Shown: positions 1 to 5,977 of the stretch, one piece after another | Numbering within the stretch: the first letter of the stretch is position 1 | Layout of the letters: each line of letters begins with the position of its first letter | NCBI GenBank assembly: GCA_020048255.1 | Contig: JAIFMR010000049.1 | Coordinates: 1 to 6,380 of the forward strand | From: Rhodoferax sp. | GTDB taxonomy: Bacteria > Pseudomonadota > Gammaproteobacteria > Burkholderiales > Burkholderiaceae_C | Length of the DNA stretch: 6,380 nt | Direction of reading: 5' to 3' | The notes under the pieces: generated by a model | Told to the model about the DNA's origin: nothing | Databases searched by the model: none | Seen by the model: the letters and a program-made list of their open reading frames with translations, nothing else | Translations under genes and position numbers: made by a program

Positions 1-1098
1 GTAGGCTTTGGCGACACGCGCGTTGAGGGTGGTTTGTGGCAGGGTCAGCGTCAGCGTCCAGGGGGGGTTGACCAGGCTGGCTGAAAACACCACAACATCA
101 CCCACGCGCTCAGCACCCCAAGTGGCTGGCTGGGCTCCTGCGGCAACGGGCAGCACGCGCGGCATCATTTGGATATCGGCGCCCAGCGGATGCACTTGCC
201 GGTCGCCCAGAATCTGGCCCTGGGCATTGGAGATGGTCAAGGTGCCTTCAGAATCAGGAAATTGACGCAAAAAAGTGTTCAAAAATTCGAGTTGAATGTC
301 CGTGGCCACCACGCCCACAAACGCGTCCGCCCAATACACCGGCCTGCCGTGCGACACCATCAGACCAGCGCCACCCTGATCCACATACGCCTGTGTCCAA
401 TACGGCTGACGCTTGGGGTTGTTGGCAGGCAATGCCGCGGTGGCCACCTCATAGGTCCAGGAATTGAGCAGCAGGCTTTTGATGCTGGGCTCTTGCCCCA
501 AAAAGTCTTTTTTGGCAACCCAGGGCGCCACCACCAGCACATCTTTTGCGGCCGAGTTGAAGTAGGTCCAGCGTAAAAATTCGGATGTCTTGAGACCATC
601 ACCCAAGCGGTCCAGCAAAGAAACACCCAAATCCATCGCGGACGGTGCGCCTGACGCTTGCGCCAACTTGGCCGTGTTCAAAGCAAACAGTTGCCCCCAG
701 TGCGCCGCGCTGACATCTTGGTGCAGTGCATCCAGACTGAATTCACCCCCTTTGGCCGCAGCCTGGGCCTGGCGGATGCGTTGGCGCGCATAAGAGCCGT
801 CCTGATGCGCCGCGCTATGCTGGAAGTCGTGCGCCCAAGTGCTCAATTGGGTGACTTCGTCGGTGGCGGCCTTGAGCATGAAGGTCAGCTGGCTGGCACT
901 GTCACGCAGGCGTTGCTGGGTCAGCCGGACCTCTTGGTCATATTGACGCTGCCAACCGCTCCAGCCAATCCAGCCCACCACCAGAAAAAATGCCAAGGTG
1001 CCAATGACAACGACCTGCCAGTAATAGCCTGCCAGGGTGTGCGCGCCGCGCGAGTCCGATACAGAGGCCGGGTCAGCCAGATCAAATGGGTCGTTCAT
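1..1098 (-). CDS. Membrane sensor protein with periplasmic dCache-like domain (partial, N-terminal 366 residues)
   Basis: Open on the minus strand with no stop from the ATG at 1098-1096 to the left edge, so the C-terminal part is missing. Residues 1-26 are a short cytoplasmic tail, residues ~27-46 one hydrophobic transmembrane helix (YWQVVVIGTLAFFLVVGWIG). Residues ~50-350 form a long extracytoplasmic region. Within it, RWTYFNSAAKDVLVVAPW (177-194) and the stretch 230-268 (PYWTQAYVDQGG, then GRPVYWADAFVGVVATDI) match the pattern of dCache sensor domains, and NPPWTLTLTLPQTTL (345-359) resembles the usual end of such a domain just before the second membrane helix. Proteins of this build carry a GGDEF, histidine kinase or chemoreceptor output module; which one is not visible here, so no symbol is given. 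The presumed role is detecting a small ligand in the periplasm. No good Shine-Dalgarno lies before this ATG, so the start is probable rather than certain. It is separated from lolA by a 347-base gap with its own possible control sites, which suggests an independent transcript. [Confidence was missing from the original; 0.5 is a placeholder.]. Confidence 0.5.
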   Translation of the reverse strand, partial: MNDPFDLADPASVSDSRGAHTLAGYYWQVVVIGTLAFFLVVGWIGWSGWQRQYDQEVRLTQQRLRDSASQLTFMLKAATDEVTQLSTWAHDFQHSAAHQDGSYARQRIRQAQAAAKGGEFSLDALHQDVSAAHWGQLFALNTAKLAQASGAPSAMDLGVSLLDRLGDGLKTSEFLRWTYFNSAAKDVLVVAPWVAKKDFLGQEPSIKSLLLNSWTYEVATAALPANNPKRQPYWTQAYVDQGGAGLMVSHGRPVYWADAFVGVVATDIQLEFLNTFLRQFPDSEGTLTISNAQGQILGDRQVHPLGADIQMMPRVLPVAAGAQPATWGAERVGDVVVFSASLVNPPWTLTLTLPQTTLNARVAKAY

Positions 1099-1120
1099 AA
1101 ATAAACAGTGGATCGCCAAA

Positions 1121-1156
1121 ACTCAAAAAAACTTCAGCTCTCACTGAGGTTTGAGT
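1121..1156 (-). promoter_or_regulatory. Hairpin with T-run in the leader of the sensor gene (possible attenuator or weak terminator)
   Basis: Outer arms 1121-1127 (ACTCAAA) and 1150-1156 (TTTGAGT) are perfectly complementary. Inner arms 1132-1137 and 1144-1149 pair at five of six positions around a six-base loop. Read on the minus strand, the inner stem is followed at once by seven T, as in an intrinsic terminator, and the structure lies 23-58 bases upstream of the sensor start codon. The stem is short and only moderately GC-rich, so activity is uncertain; it could also be a weak terminator for read-through from lolA. Confidence 0.3.
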
Positions 1157-1181
1157 GTGCGTCATGGGGGGGTAGTTTGCC

Positions 1182-1201
1182 TATCCCCCATTTGGGGGAT
1201 A
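1182..1201. promoter_or_regulatory. Perfect 9-bp palindrome, candidate operator upstream of the sensor gene
   Basis: The arms are TATCCCCCA (1182-1190) and TGGGGGATA (1193-1201), fully complementary, with a two-base TT centre. It lies 84-103 bases upstream of the minus-strand sensor start, a normal distance for a transcription factor site. A third related arm lies at 1164-1175 (ATGGGGGGGTAG). I cannot name the regulator; the operator role is inferred from symmetry and position only. Confidence 0.35.
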
Positions 1202-1274
1202 TTGCAGTGCGGCGATGGCTGATGCATGTTGTCCGGCGCCCAGTCGTGCGGCCAGTCCTTAGCCCACAAAGGTT

Positions 1275-1325
1275 GAAAATAATAGCTAACAGCCCATACC
1301 ACGCTTGGGCTAGAGGCCTAAAAGC
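1275..1325. repeat. Comamonadaceae-type short intergenic hairpin repeat
   Basis: This stretch has the order AATAGCT, then AGCCCA (1291-1296), a nine-base loop, TGGGCT (1306-1311), then TAGAGGCC (1310-1317) followed by an A-rich tail. The two six-base arms are perfectly complementary. From memory, intergenic regions of Comamonadaceae genomes carry many copies of a repeat with this layout (AATAGCT, an AGC-rich hairpin, TAGAGGCC, A-run). Its function is unknown; it may be a REP-like element or part of transcript ends. The boundaries are approximate and the assignment rests on recall. Confidence 0.55.
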
Positions 1326-1332
1326 TCGGGTA

Positions 1333-1433
1333 ATTCCATTTCCAAATCATTTGTGTCTAGGCGCGAAGCCGCAGGCAGTACAGGCGTACGACAAGGCGAA
1401 GCAACAACGATACGGATGATTTAGAAATGGAAT
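1333..1433. mobile_element. ~100-bp non-coding element with terminal inverted repeats (MITE-like)
   Basis: The ends are inverted repeats of 18 bp with one mismatch: 1333-1350 (ATTCCATTTCCAAATCAT) against the reverse complement of 1416-1433. If the edges are taken as 1334 and 1432, the element is flanked by TAA on both sides (1331-1333 and 1433-1435), which could be a 3-bp target duplication. The core contains GCGCGAAGCCGCAGGCAGTA (1361-1380), a GTAC-aggc-GTAC palindrome (1378-1389) and a second AGGCGAAGC copy (1394-1402). From memory, the core (GAAGCCGCAG.CAGTAC, then GTACG.CAAGGCGA.GCAAC) resembles abundant non-coding repeats in Neisseria and other betaproteobacteria. It codes for nothing itself and would need a transposase in trans. 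It begins just downstream of the lolA stop, so it could also serve as the end of the ftsK-lolA transcript. Confidence 0.6.
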
Positions 1434-1445
1434 AAGTTGAAGAAC

Positions 1446-2129
1446 TCACTGCTTCAAAAAATCAGCCCCTGCCGGCACCTTGAACTCAAACGTTTTGGCC
1501 CCCAGGACGGCATTGACCTGAAATTGCTTGAACGTCAGCAACGAGCGCTGACCAAAGCTGTCCAAAATCTCCAGTGCCTCCATGGTGGGGCTGACGCCCG
1601 GCAGGGCCGCTGCCGGGGGCCTGAAACCCACCCGCACCGACTGCAATTGGCCGTCCTTGGACTTCGGCGAGGCCAGCACCCACTGCAAGCCGTCTTTGTC
1701 CGGTGCATCGGTCAAGACAAAATCAGCTTGCAGGGCCTTGATGTCCACCGCAGAGGCAATCAGTGCTGCCGGGGTCGAGCCCAGCACCTGCGACTGCTGG
1801 CGTGCCGTGACCTGATTCAGATCGACGTCATAAAGCCACAGCGTTTGGCCATCGGCCACGATGGTCTGGGCAAACGGTTTCAGGTAGTTGAACCGGAAAC
1901 GACCCGGCCGGGAAAACTCAAAGGTTCCGCTGGAGGTTTTGACCCGGGGCGCCTGCCCTTCTTTGGCGGGTGAGGTCACCACCTGGGTGAAATCCGCTTT
2001 GCCGGATTTCACCATTTTCACAAAGTCTTCCAAGCTTTTCAGGCCTGTAGCCCAGGTGGGTCCTGCGCTTGAAGCTATGAATAACGCAGCAAAAAAAGCC
2101 TGTTTCAATCGCATGAAGGATCCCATCAT
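1446..2129 (-). CDS. lolA: Outer-membrane lipoprotein carrier protein LolA
   Basis: LolA is the periplasmic chaperone that takes lipoproteins released by the LolCDE transporter and hands them to LolB at the outer membrane. A signal peptide is clear: basic MRLKQ (6-10), a hydrophobic stretch and a TWA|T cleavage site near residue 27. Family features in the mature part are FTQ (47-49), RPGRFRFNYLKPFAQTIVADG (residues 74-94, with Arg74 in the place of the conserved RP arginine), TLWLYDVDLNQVT (96-108), STPAALI (118-124) and the C-terminal FEFKVPAGADFLKQ. The full ORF is 227 residues, a little longer than E. coli LolA (~203), partly through a Pro/Ala-rich insertion at 170-182. The ATG at 2129 overlaps the ftsK stop as ATGA, indicating translational coupling. 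The ATG at 2114 (Met6), preceded by GGGA, gives a more usual signal peptide and may be the true start. A repeat element follows the stop. Confidence 0.93.
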   Translation of the reverse strand: MMGSFMRLKQAFFAALFIASSAGPTWATGLKSLEDFVKMVKSGKADFTQVVTSPAKEGQAPRVKTSSGTFEFSRPGRFRFNYLKPFAQTIVADGQTLWLYDVDLNQVTARQQSQVLGSTPAALIASAVDIKALQADFVLTDAPDKDGLQWVLASPKSKDGQLQSVRVGFRPPAAALPGVSPTMEALEILDSFGQRSLLTFKQFQVNAVLGAKTFEFKVPAGADFLKQ

Positions 2130-4477
2130 TCGTTACGTGCCGGCACCAGAATGTCGCGCTGACCACTGTTGCTCATGCTGCTGACCAGGCCGGCTTTCTC
2201 CATGTCTTCGACCAGCCGGGCCGCGCGGTTGTAGCCAATTTTCAGGTGGCGCTGCACCAGCGAGATGCTGGCCTTGCGGTTCTTTAAAACCACCTCGACC
2301 GCTTGGTCGTACATGGGGTCTTTCTCGCCCCCGCTGTCGCCGTCACCCGAGGCATTGCCGTCATCATCGACGGTGCCACCCTCCAGAATGCCTTCGATGT
2401 AATTCGGCGCGCCCTGGCTTTTCAGGTAACTCACCACGCGGTGGACCTCCTCGTCACTGACGAATGCACCGTGCACGCGGATCGGCAGCCCGGTGCCGCT
2501 GGGCATGTACAGCATGTCGCCCATGCCCAGCAGCGCCTCGGCGCCCATCTGGTCCAGGATGGTGCGGCTGTCGATCTTGCTGCTGACCTGAAACGCAATG
2601 CGGGTCGGAATGTTGGCCTTGATAAGACCGGTGATCACGTCGACCGAGGGGCGCTGGGTGGCCAAAATCAGGTGAACACCAGCGGCGCGGGCCTTTTGCG
2701 CCAGCCGCGCGATCAGTTCCTCGATCTTCTTGCCCACCACCATCATCAAATCCGCCAGCTCGTCAATCACCACCACGATGTGCGGCAGGCGGTCGAGTGG
2801 CTCAGGGGCTTCCGGGGTCAGGCTGAACGGGTTGCCAATGTGCTCACCGCGCGCCTTGGCCTCGTCCATGCGGGTGTTGAAACCCGCCAGGTTGCGCACA
2901 CCCATCTTGCTCATGAGTTTATAGCGGCGCTCCATCTCGGCCACGCACCAGGTCAGGCCATTGGCAGCCTGTTTCATGTCGGTGACCACCGGGCACAACA
3001 GGTGCGGAATGCCCTCGTACACCGACATTTCCAGCATCTTGGGGTCGATCATCAAGAGCCGCACGTCATGCGCTTCGGCCTTGTACAGCAGACTCAAAAT
3101 CATGGCGTTGATGCCCACCGACTTGCCCGAGCCCGTGGTACCGGCCACCAGCACATGGGGCATTTTGGCCAGGTCGGCCAGCACCGGGTTGCCGATGATG
3201 TCCTTGCCCAGACCCATGGTCAGCATCGACTTGGCTTCGTTGTAGATTTGCGAGCCCAAAATCTCGGACAGCTTGATGGTTTGCCGCTTGGCGTTGGGCA
3301 GTTCCAGGGCCATGAAATTCTTGCCCGGAATGGTCTCGACCACGCGGATTGACACCAGGCTCAAGCTACGCGCCAAATCTTTGGCCAAACCCACAATTTG
3401 CGAGCCCTTGACGCCGGTGGCGGGTTCGATCTCGTAACGCGTGATCACCGGCCCGGGCTGCGCCAGCACCACAGTCACATCCACGCCGAAGTCCTTGAGC
3501 TTTTTCTCGATCATTCGGCTGGTCATCTCCAGCGTCTCGGGTGCCACGGTTTCCTGGCGCAACAGCGCGGCGTCCAACAGGTCCACCTGCGGCAGCTTGC
3601 TGTCAGGCATCTCCTTGAACAGGGGTTTCTGGCGCTCCTTGGCAACCCGGTCACTCTTGGGCACGTCAACCGCCGCCGGTTCCACGAGCACCACGGGTTT
3701 GGGATGGTGCACCGCAATGTCCTGACGCTCTTCCACCAGCACTTCGGCGCGGGCTTGCGCGGCTTGCTGCCCCAACGCCACGTCCTGCGCCAACTCGATT
3801 TTTTCGCGGCGGCTTTCAATCTGGGCAAACAGCCAAGCACCCAGGCGCTCGGCCAGTTGCCCCCAGGAGAAGCCAAACACCAGCGCCGACCCCATCACCA
3901 TGCTCACAATGGCCACCAGACCTGAGCCGGTAAAACCCAGCCATTTCAGGCTCAGCGGCCCCAGAAAATAGCCCAACACGCCGCCACCATGACCCGGCAA
4001 ACGCAGCTCCAAACTGTAAAAGCGGGTCCACTCCAGCGTGGCACTGGCGCACAGGAGCAACGCCAGCCCCAGCCAGAACAGCCAACGGCTCACCCACGGC
4101 CTGGCCTGGGCAGATGCCAACGTGTCGGTGCGGGTCAGTTCGCCGTCACGCCCGCGCAGCCAGCGCGCCAAGGCCACCAGCCAGGTCCGCACTGCCGCCG
4201 CGACGCACCACCAGACCGAAAAACCCAGCAAAAAATAGCTGCCGTCCGCCAGCCAGGCGCCCACACGCCCGGCCCGATTGAGGGTGCCCGCGCCCGTACC
4301 CGAGGTCGACCAGGCCATGTCTTGCGTCGCATAGCTTGACAACGACAGCAACCACAGGGCCAACGCCAGGAAACCTGCCAGCAGCGCCATCTCATGGGTA
4401 AAGCGCCGCCAGCCCGAGGGGGTGATGGTTTCAGGCGCGGCCCGAGATGCAGTGAGGGTATGAAGGGAATAGGTCAT
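2126..4477 (-). CDS. ftsK: DNA translocase FtsK
   Basis: FtsK is a septum-anchored ATP-driven motor that pumps chromosome termini into the daughter cells and activates XerCD recombination at dif. The N-terminal third is membrane-bound: hydrophobic helices near residues 31-47, 78-104, 132-147 and 184-204 (four expected). A charged linker at ~207-300 is short, as in many 750-800 residue FtsK proteins and unlike the very long linker of E. coli. The motor follows: alpha part ~318-420, Walker A GTTGSGKS (446-453), Walker B IVVVIDE (567-573) and ATQRPS (606-611). An acidic Gly/Asp linker (701-720) leads to the C-terminal gamma winged helix (~721-783; KASISLVQRHLKIGYNRAAR), which reads the polar KOPS sequences. 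All key residues are present and the protein looks complete at 783 residues. The start at 4477 lacks a strong ribosome binding site. It is followed directly by lolA with a 4-base overlap and divides a promoter region with trxB. Confidence 0.97.
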   Translation of the reverse strand: MTYSLHTLTASRAAPETITPSGWRRFTHEMALLAGFLALALWLLSLSSYATQDMAWSTSGTGAGTLNRAGRVGAWLADGSYFLLGFSVWWCVAAAVRTWLVALARWLRGRDGELTRTDTLASAQARPWVSRWLFWLGLALLLCASATLEWTRFYSLELRLPGHGGGVLGYFLGPLSLKWLGFTGSGLVAIVSMVMGSALVFGFSWGQLAERLGAWLFAQIESRREKIELAQDVALGQQAAQARAEVLVEERQDIAVHHPKPVVLVEPAAVDVPKSDRVAKERQKPLFKEMPDSKLPQVDLLDAALLRQETVAPETLEMTSRMIEKKLKDFGVDVTVVLAQPGPVITRYEIEPATGVKGSQIVGLAKDLARSLSLVSIRVVETIPGKNFMALELPNAKRQTIKLSEILGSQIYNEAKSMLTMGLGKDIIGNPVLADLAKMPHVLVAGTTGSGKSVGINAMILSLLYKAEAHDVRLLMIDPKMLEMSVYEGIPHLLCPVVTDMKQAANGLTWCVAEMERRYKLMSKMGVRNLAGFNTRMDEAKARGEHIGNPFSLTPEAPEPLDRLPHIVVVIDELADLMMVVGKKIEELIARLAQKARAAGVHLILATQRPSVDVITGLIKANIPTRIAFQVSSKIDSRTILDQMGAEALLGMGDMLYMPSGTGLPIRVHGAFVSDEEVHRVVSYLKSQGAPNYIEGILEGGTVDDDGNASGDGDSGGEKDPMYDQAVEVVLKNRKASISLVQRHLKIGYNRAARLVEDMEKAGLVSSMSNSGQRDILVPARNE

Positions 4478-4618
4478 TCAGCAGGAAAACGTTACTTTTA
4501 AAATAAGCTCAGCCCCCACGCCATCCCGGCGATTGGCAGCCGGTGCAAAATCCGGTTTGAGTCAGGTTGAGACACCTCAACTGTACACGCCACCTTCATT
4601 CCATCTTCAAGGCCCACC
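4478..4618. promoter_or_regulatory. Divergent promoter region between ftsK and trxB
   Basis: These 141 bases separate two genes transcribed away from each other, so promoters for both must lie here or inside the gene starts. A small perfect inverted repeat, GTTGAG (4566-4571) and CTCAAC (4576-4581) with loop ACAC, sits 38 bases before the trxB ATG and could be a regulator site or a leader hairpin. AAGG at 4609-4612, six bases before the ATG, is the probable trxB ribosome binding site. I found no convincing -35/-10 pair on either strand and do not place one. Confidence 0.45.
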
Positions 4619-5572
4619 ATGACCACCTTACGTCACTCCCAAGTTCTGATTCTGGGCTCCGGCCCTGCCGGCTACACCGCCGCCATTTACGCTGCCCGCG
4701 CCAACCTGAGCCCGGTGCTGATCACCGGCATTGCCCAGGGCGGTCAACTCATGACCACCACCGAGGTCGACAATTGGCCAGCCGACGTGGATGGTGTGCA
4801 AGGCCCCGACCTGATGCAACGTTTTTTGGCCCACGCCGAGCGTTTCAAGACCGAGATGGTGTTTGACCACATCAACAAAGTGGATTTCTCCAAACGCCCC
4901 TTCACCCTGACAGGTGACAGTGGCACCTACACCTGCGACGCACTGATTTTGGCCACCGGGGCTTCGGCCAAATACCTGGGTCTGCCGTCTGAAGAGGCCT
5001 TCATGGGCCGCGGCGTGTCAGGCTGCGCCACCTGCGACGGCTTTTTCTACCGCAACGAGATCTGCTGCGTGGTGGGTGGTGGCAACACCGCTGTCGAAGA
5101 AGCGCTGTACCTGTCCAACATTGCCGCCAAAGTCGTGCTGATTCACCGGCGTGACAAGTTCCGCGCCGAGCCCATCATGATCGACAAGCTGATGGAGAAG
5201 GTGGCCGCTGGCAAGATTGAGCTGCGAACCTTCTGCACCCTGGACGAAGTGCTGGGCGATGCCACCGGCGTGACCGGTGTACGTGTCAAGAACGTCAACA
5301 CCGGGGCCACCGAAGACATCACCCTCAAAGGCTGCTTTATTGCCATCGGCCATTCGCCCAATACCGATATCTTCCAGGGCCAACTGGCCATGGAAGGCGG
5401 CTACATCGTGACCCAGGGCGGCAACAAGGGCTTTGCCACCCAGACCAGCGTGCCCGGCATTTTTGCCGCCGGCGACGTGCAAGACCACGTTTACCGCCAG
5501 GCCATCACCAGCGCCGGCACCGGCTGCATGGCCGCACTCGATGCGCAGCGCTTTCTGGAGCAAGCTGAGTAA
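4619..5572 (+). CDS. trxB: Thioredoxin reductase (NADPH)
   Basis: TrxB is a cytoplasmic flavoenzyme that moves electrons from NADPH through FAD to a redox-active disulfide and on to thioredoxin. All diagnostic parts are present in the 317 residues: FAD-binding GSGPAGYTAAIYAARA (13-28), GGQLMTTTEVDNWP (41-54), the catalytic CATC pair Cys136/Cys139, the NADPH-binding motif GGGNTAVEEALYL (153-165), HRRDKFRAE (176-184) whose arginines recognise the NADPH phosphate, and the C-terminal FAD motif GIFAAGDVQDHVYRQAITSAGTGCMAALDA (280-309). Length and motif order match the low-molecular-weight bacterial TrxB class; the CATC motif excludes the ferredoxin-NADP reductase relatives. The ATG at 4619 is supported by AAGG six bases upstream and by the usual short N-terminus before the FAD motif. 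It is divergent from ftsK, and is followed by a long inverted repeat rather than a co-directional neighbour, so it is probably monocistronic. Confidence 0.98.
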   Translation: MTTLRHSQVLILGSGPAGYTAAIYAARANLSPVLITGIAQGGQLMTTTEVDNWPADVDGVQGPDLMQRFLAHAERFKTEMVFDHINKVDFSKRPFTLTGDSGTYTCDALILATGASAKYLGLPSEEAFMGRGVSGCATCDGFFYRNEICCVVGGGNTAVEEALYLSNIAAKVVLIHRRDKFRAEPIMIDKLMEKVAAGKIELRTFCTLDEVLGDATGVTGVRVKNVNTGATEDITLKGCFIAIGHSPNTDIFQGQLAMEGGYIVTQGGNKGFATQTSVPGIFAAGDVQDHVYRQAITSAGTGCMAALDAQRFLEQAE

Positions 5573-5595
5573 AGGCAAGCCATTGAGCATATAGG

Positions 5596-5616
5596 GTCGT
5601 CCGGACTCAGGACGAC
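5596..5616. repeat. Short perfect stem-loop 23 bases after the trxB stop
   Basis: GTCGTCC (5596-5602) and GGACGAC (5610-5616) are perfectly complementary around a seven-base loop. The position fits a transcript end for trxB, but no T-run follows, so it is not a standard intrinsic terminator. Its right half is also part of the larger inverted repeat that begins at 5604, so the two structures would compete. Confidence 0.4.
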
Positions 5617-5849
5617 GCCGTACTCAGCTCCGCGGCTGTCCCCCGCCTTCGGCTCCTCCTTGATGCCGCTGCGCTGAGCACGACGCCGTCCCGAGTCAGC
5701 AGTGCGGACGGTCACATGGGGTGGTATTCAAGCGTGGCCCAACTACAGCGTTGGCGACTGATGACAGGGGTGCGAAGGGTGCAGCGGCATCAAGGAGGAG
5801 CCGAAGGCGGGGGACAGCCGCGGAGCTGAGTGCGGCGCCGTCCCGAGTC
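5604..5849. repeat. Long inverted repeat: 69-bp arms around a 108-bp centre
   Basis: The left arm 5604-5672 and right arm 5781-5849 are reverse complements at 66 of 69 positions; within them 5617-5672 and 5781-5836 differ at one of 56 positions, and that pair (T5621 with G5832) still forms a wobble in RNA. The left arm also belongs to a smaller unit: 5604-5628 is roughly complementary to 5673-5697, and 5673-5697 recurs as a direct repeat at 5825-5849 (22 of 25 identical). The simplest reading is two copies, in opposite orientation, of a ~94-bp repeat with its own terminal inverted repeats, the second copy eroded on its inner side (5756-5780). No coding sequence is supported inside it. It may be a REP- or MITE-like element, and it could act as a strong barrier at the 3' end of the trxB transcript. 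Confidence 0.8.
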
Positions 5850-5927
5850 GACGTACCGCTATCCTCAAGGACCATCTGTGATCAAAAAAATTAGGAATCA
5901 GCCAAAAATTCCAGCAAAATACACATA

Positions 5928-5951
5928 TGTGATCACAAATAACTTGTGATC
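5928..5951 (+). promoter_or_regulatory. TGTGATC operator cluster upstream of the glutamine synthetase-like gene
   Basis: A perfect 10-bp palindrome TGTGATCACA lies at 5928-5937. Overlapping it, GATCACAA (5931-5938) and TTGTGATC (5944-5951) form an exact inverted repeat with a five-base spacer. A further TGTGATCA is found upstream at 5877-5884. The cluster ends 26 bases before the start codon, where a repressor would block transcription. GT...AC symmetric sites are typical of the FadR branch of GntR-family regulators, so such a regulator is one candidate, but this is an inference; no regulator gene is in the window. Confidence 0.5.
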
Positions 5952-5977
5952 GAGCCCACTTTCGATCAGGTAGCAGC

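Larger units (their letters stand above)
5573..5977. other. 405-base intergenic region between trxB and the glutamine synthetase-like gene
   Basis: No credible gene lies here. The first ~280 bases are GC-rich and made mainly of the inverted repeat structure. The last ~105 bases change sharply to AT-rich sequence with A-runs (5884-5890, 5904-5908) and TGTGATC motifs, typical of a promoter region for the gene starting at 5978. The unique spacer 5698-5755 holds only small hairpins, such as CCAAC (5739-5743) with GTTGG (5750-5754). I see no riboswitch or small RNA that I can name. Confidence 0.7.

Noticed and set aside
207..300. Frameshift in the sensor gene, suggested by overlapping plus-strand frames
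   Set aside because: The minus-strand frame is continuous through the region with coherent dCache-like sequence; the plus-strand frames are shadows.
1437..1973. 178-residue open frame antisense to lolA
   Set aside because: Its composition is that of a shadow frame; lolA on the other strand has full family motifs and a signal peptide.
2303..3352. 349-residue open frame on the plus strand, antisense to ftsK
   Set aside because: It is His/Gln/Gly-rich with no recognisable domain and lies wholly across the FtsK motor coding region; high-GC codon use on the other strand explains it.
5491..5715. Minus-strand open frame running from the trxB end into the inverted repeat
   Set aside because: It reads through the repeat arm, giving low-complexity charged sequence, and overlaps the trxB C-terminus; no family resemblance.
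5596..5849. Standard Rho-independent terminator for trxB
   Set aside because: Stable stems are present but no T-run follows either the short hairpin or the long inverted repeat on the plus strand.
5604..5849. CRISPR array or insertion sequence
   Set aside because: There are only two long inverted arms and one short direct repeat, no regular repeat-spacer pattern and no transposase coding capacity.
5928..5951. CRP binding site
   Set aside because: The TGTGA and TCACA halves are adjacent with no six-base spacer, unlike the CRP consensus; a different regulator family fits better.
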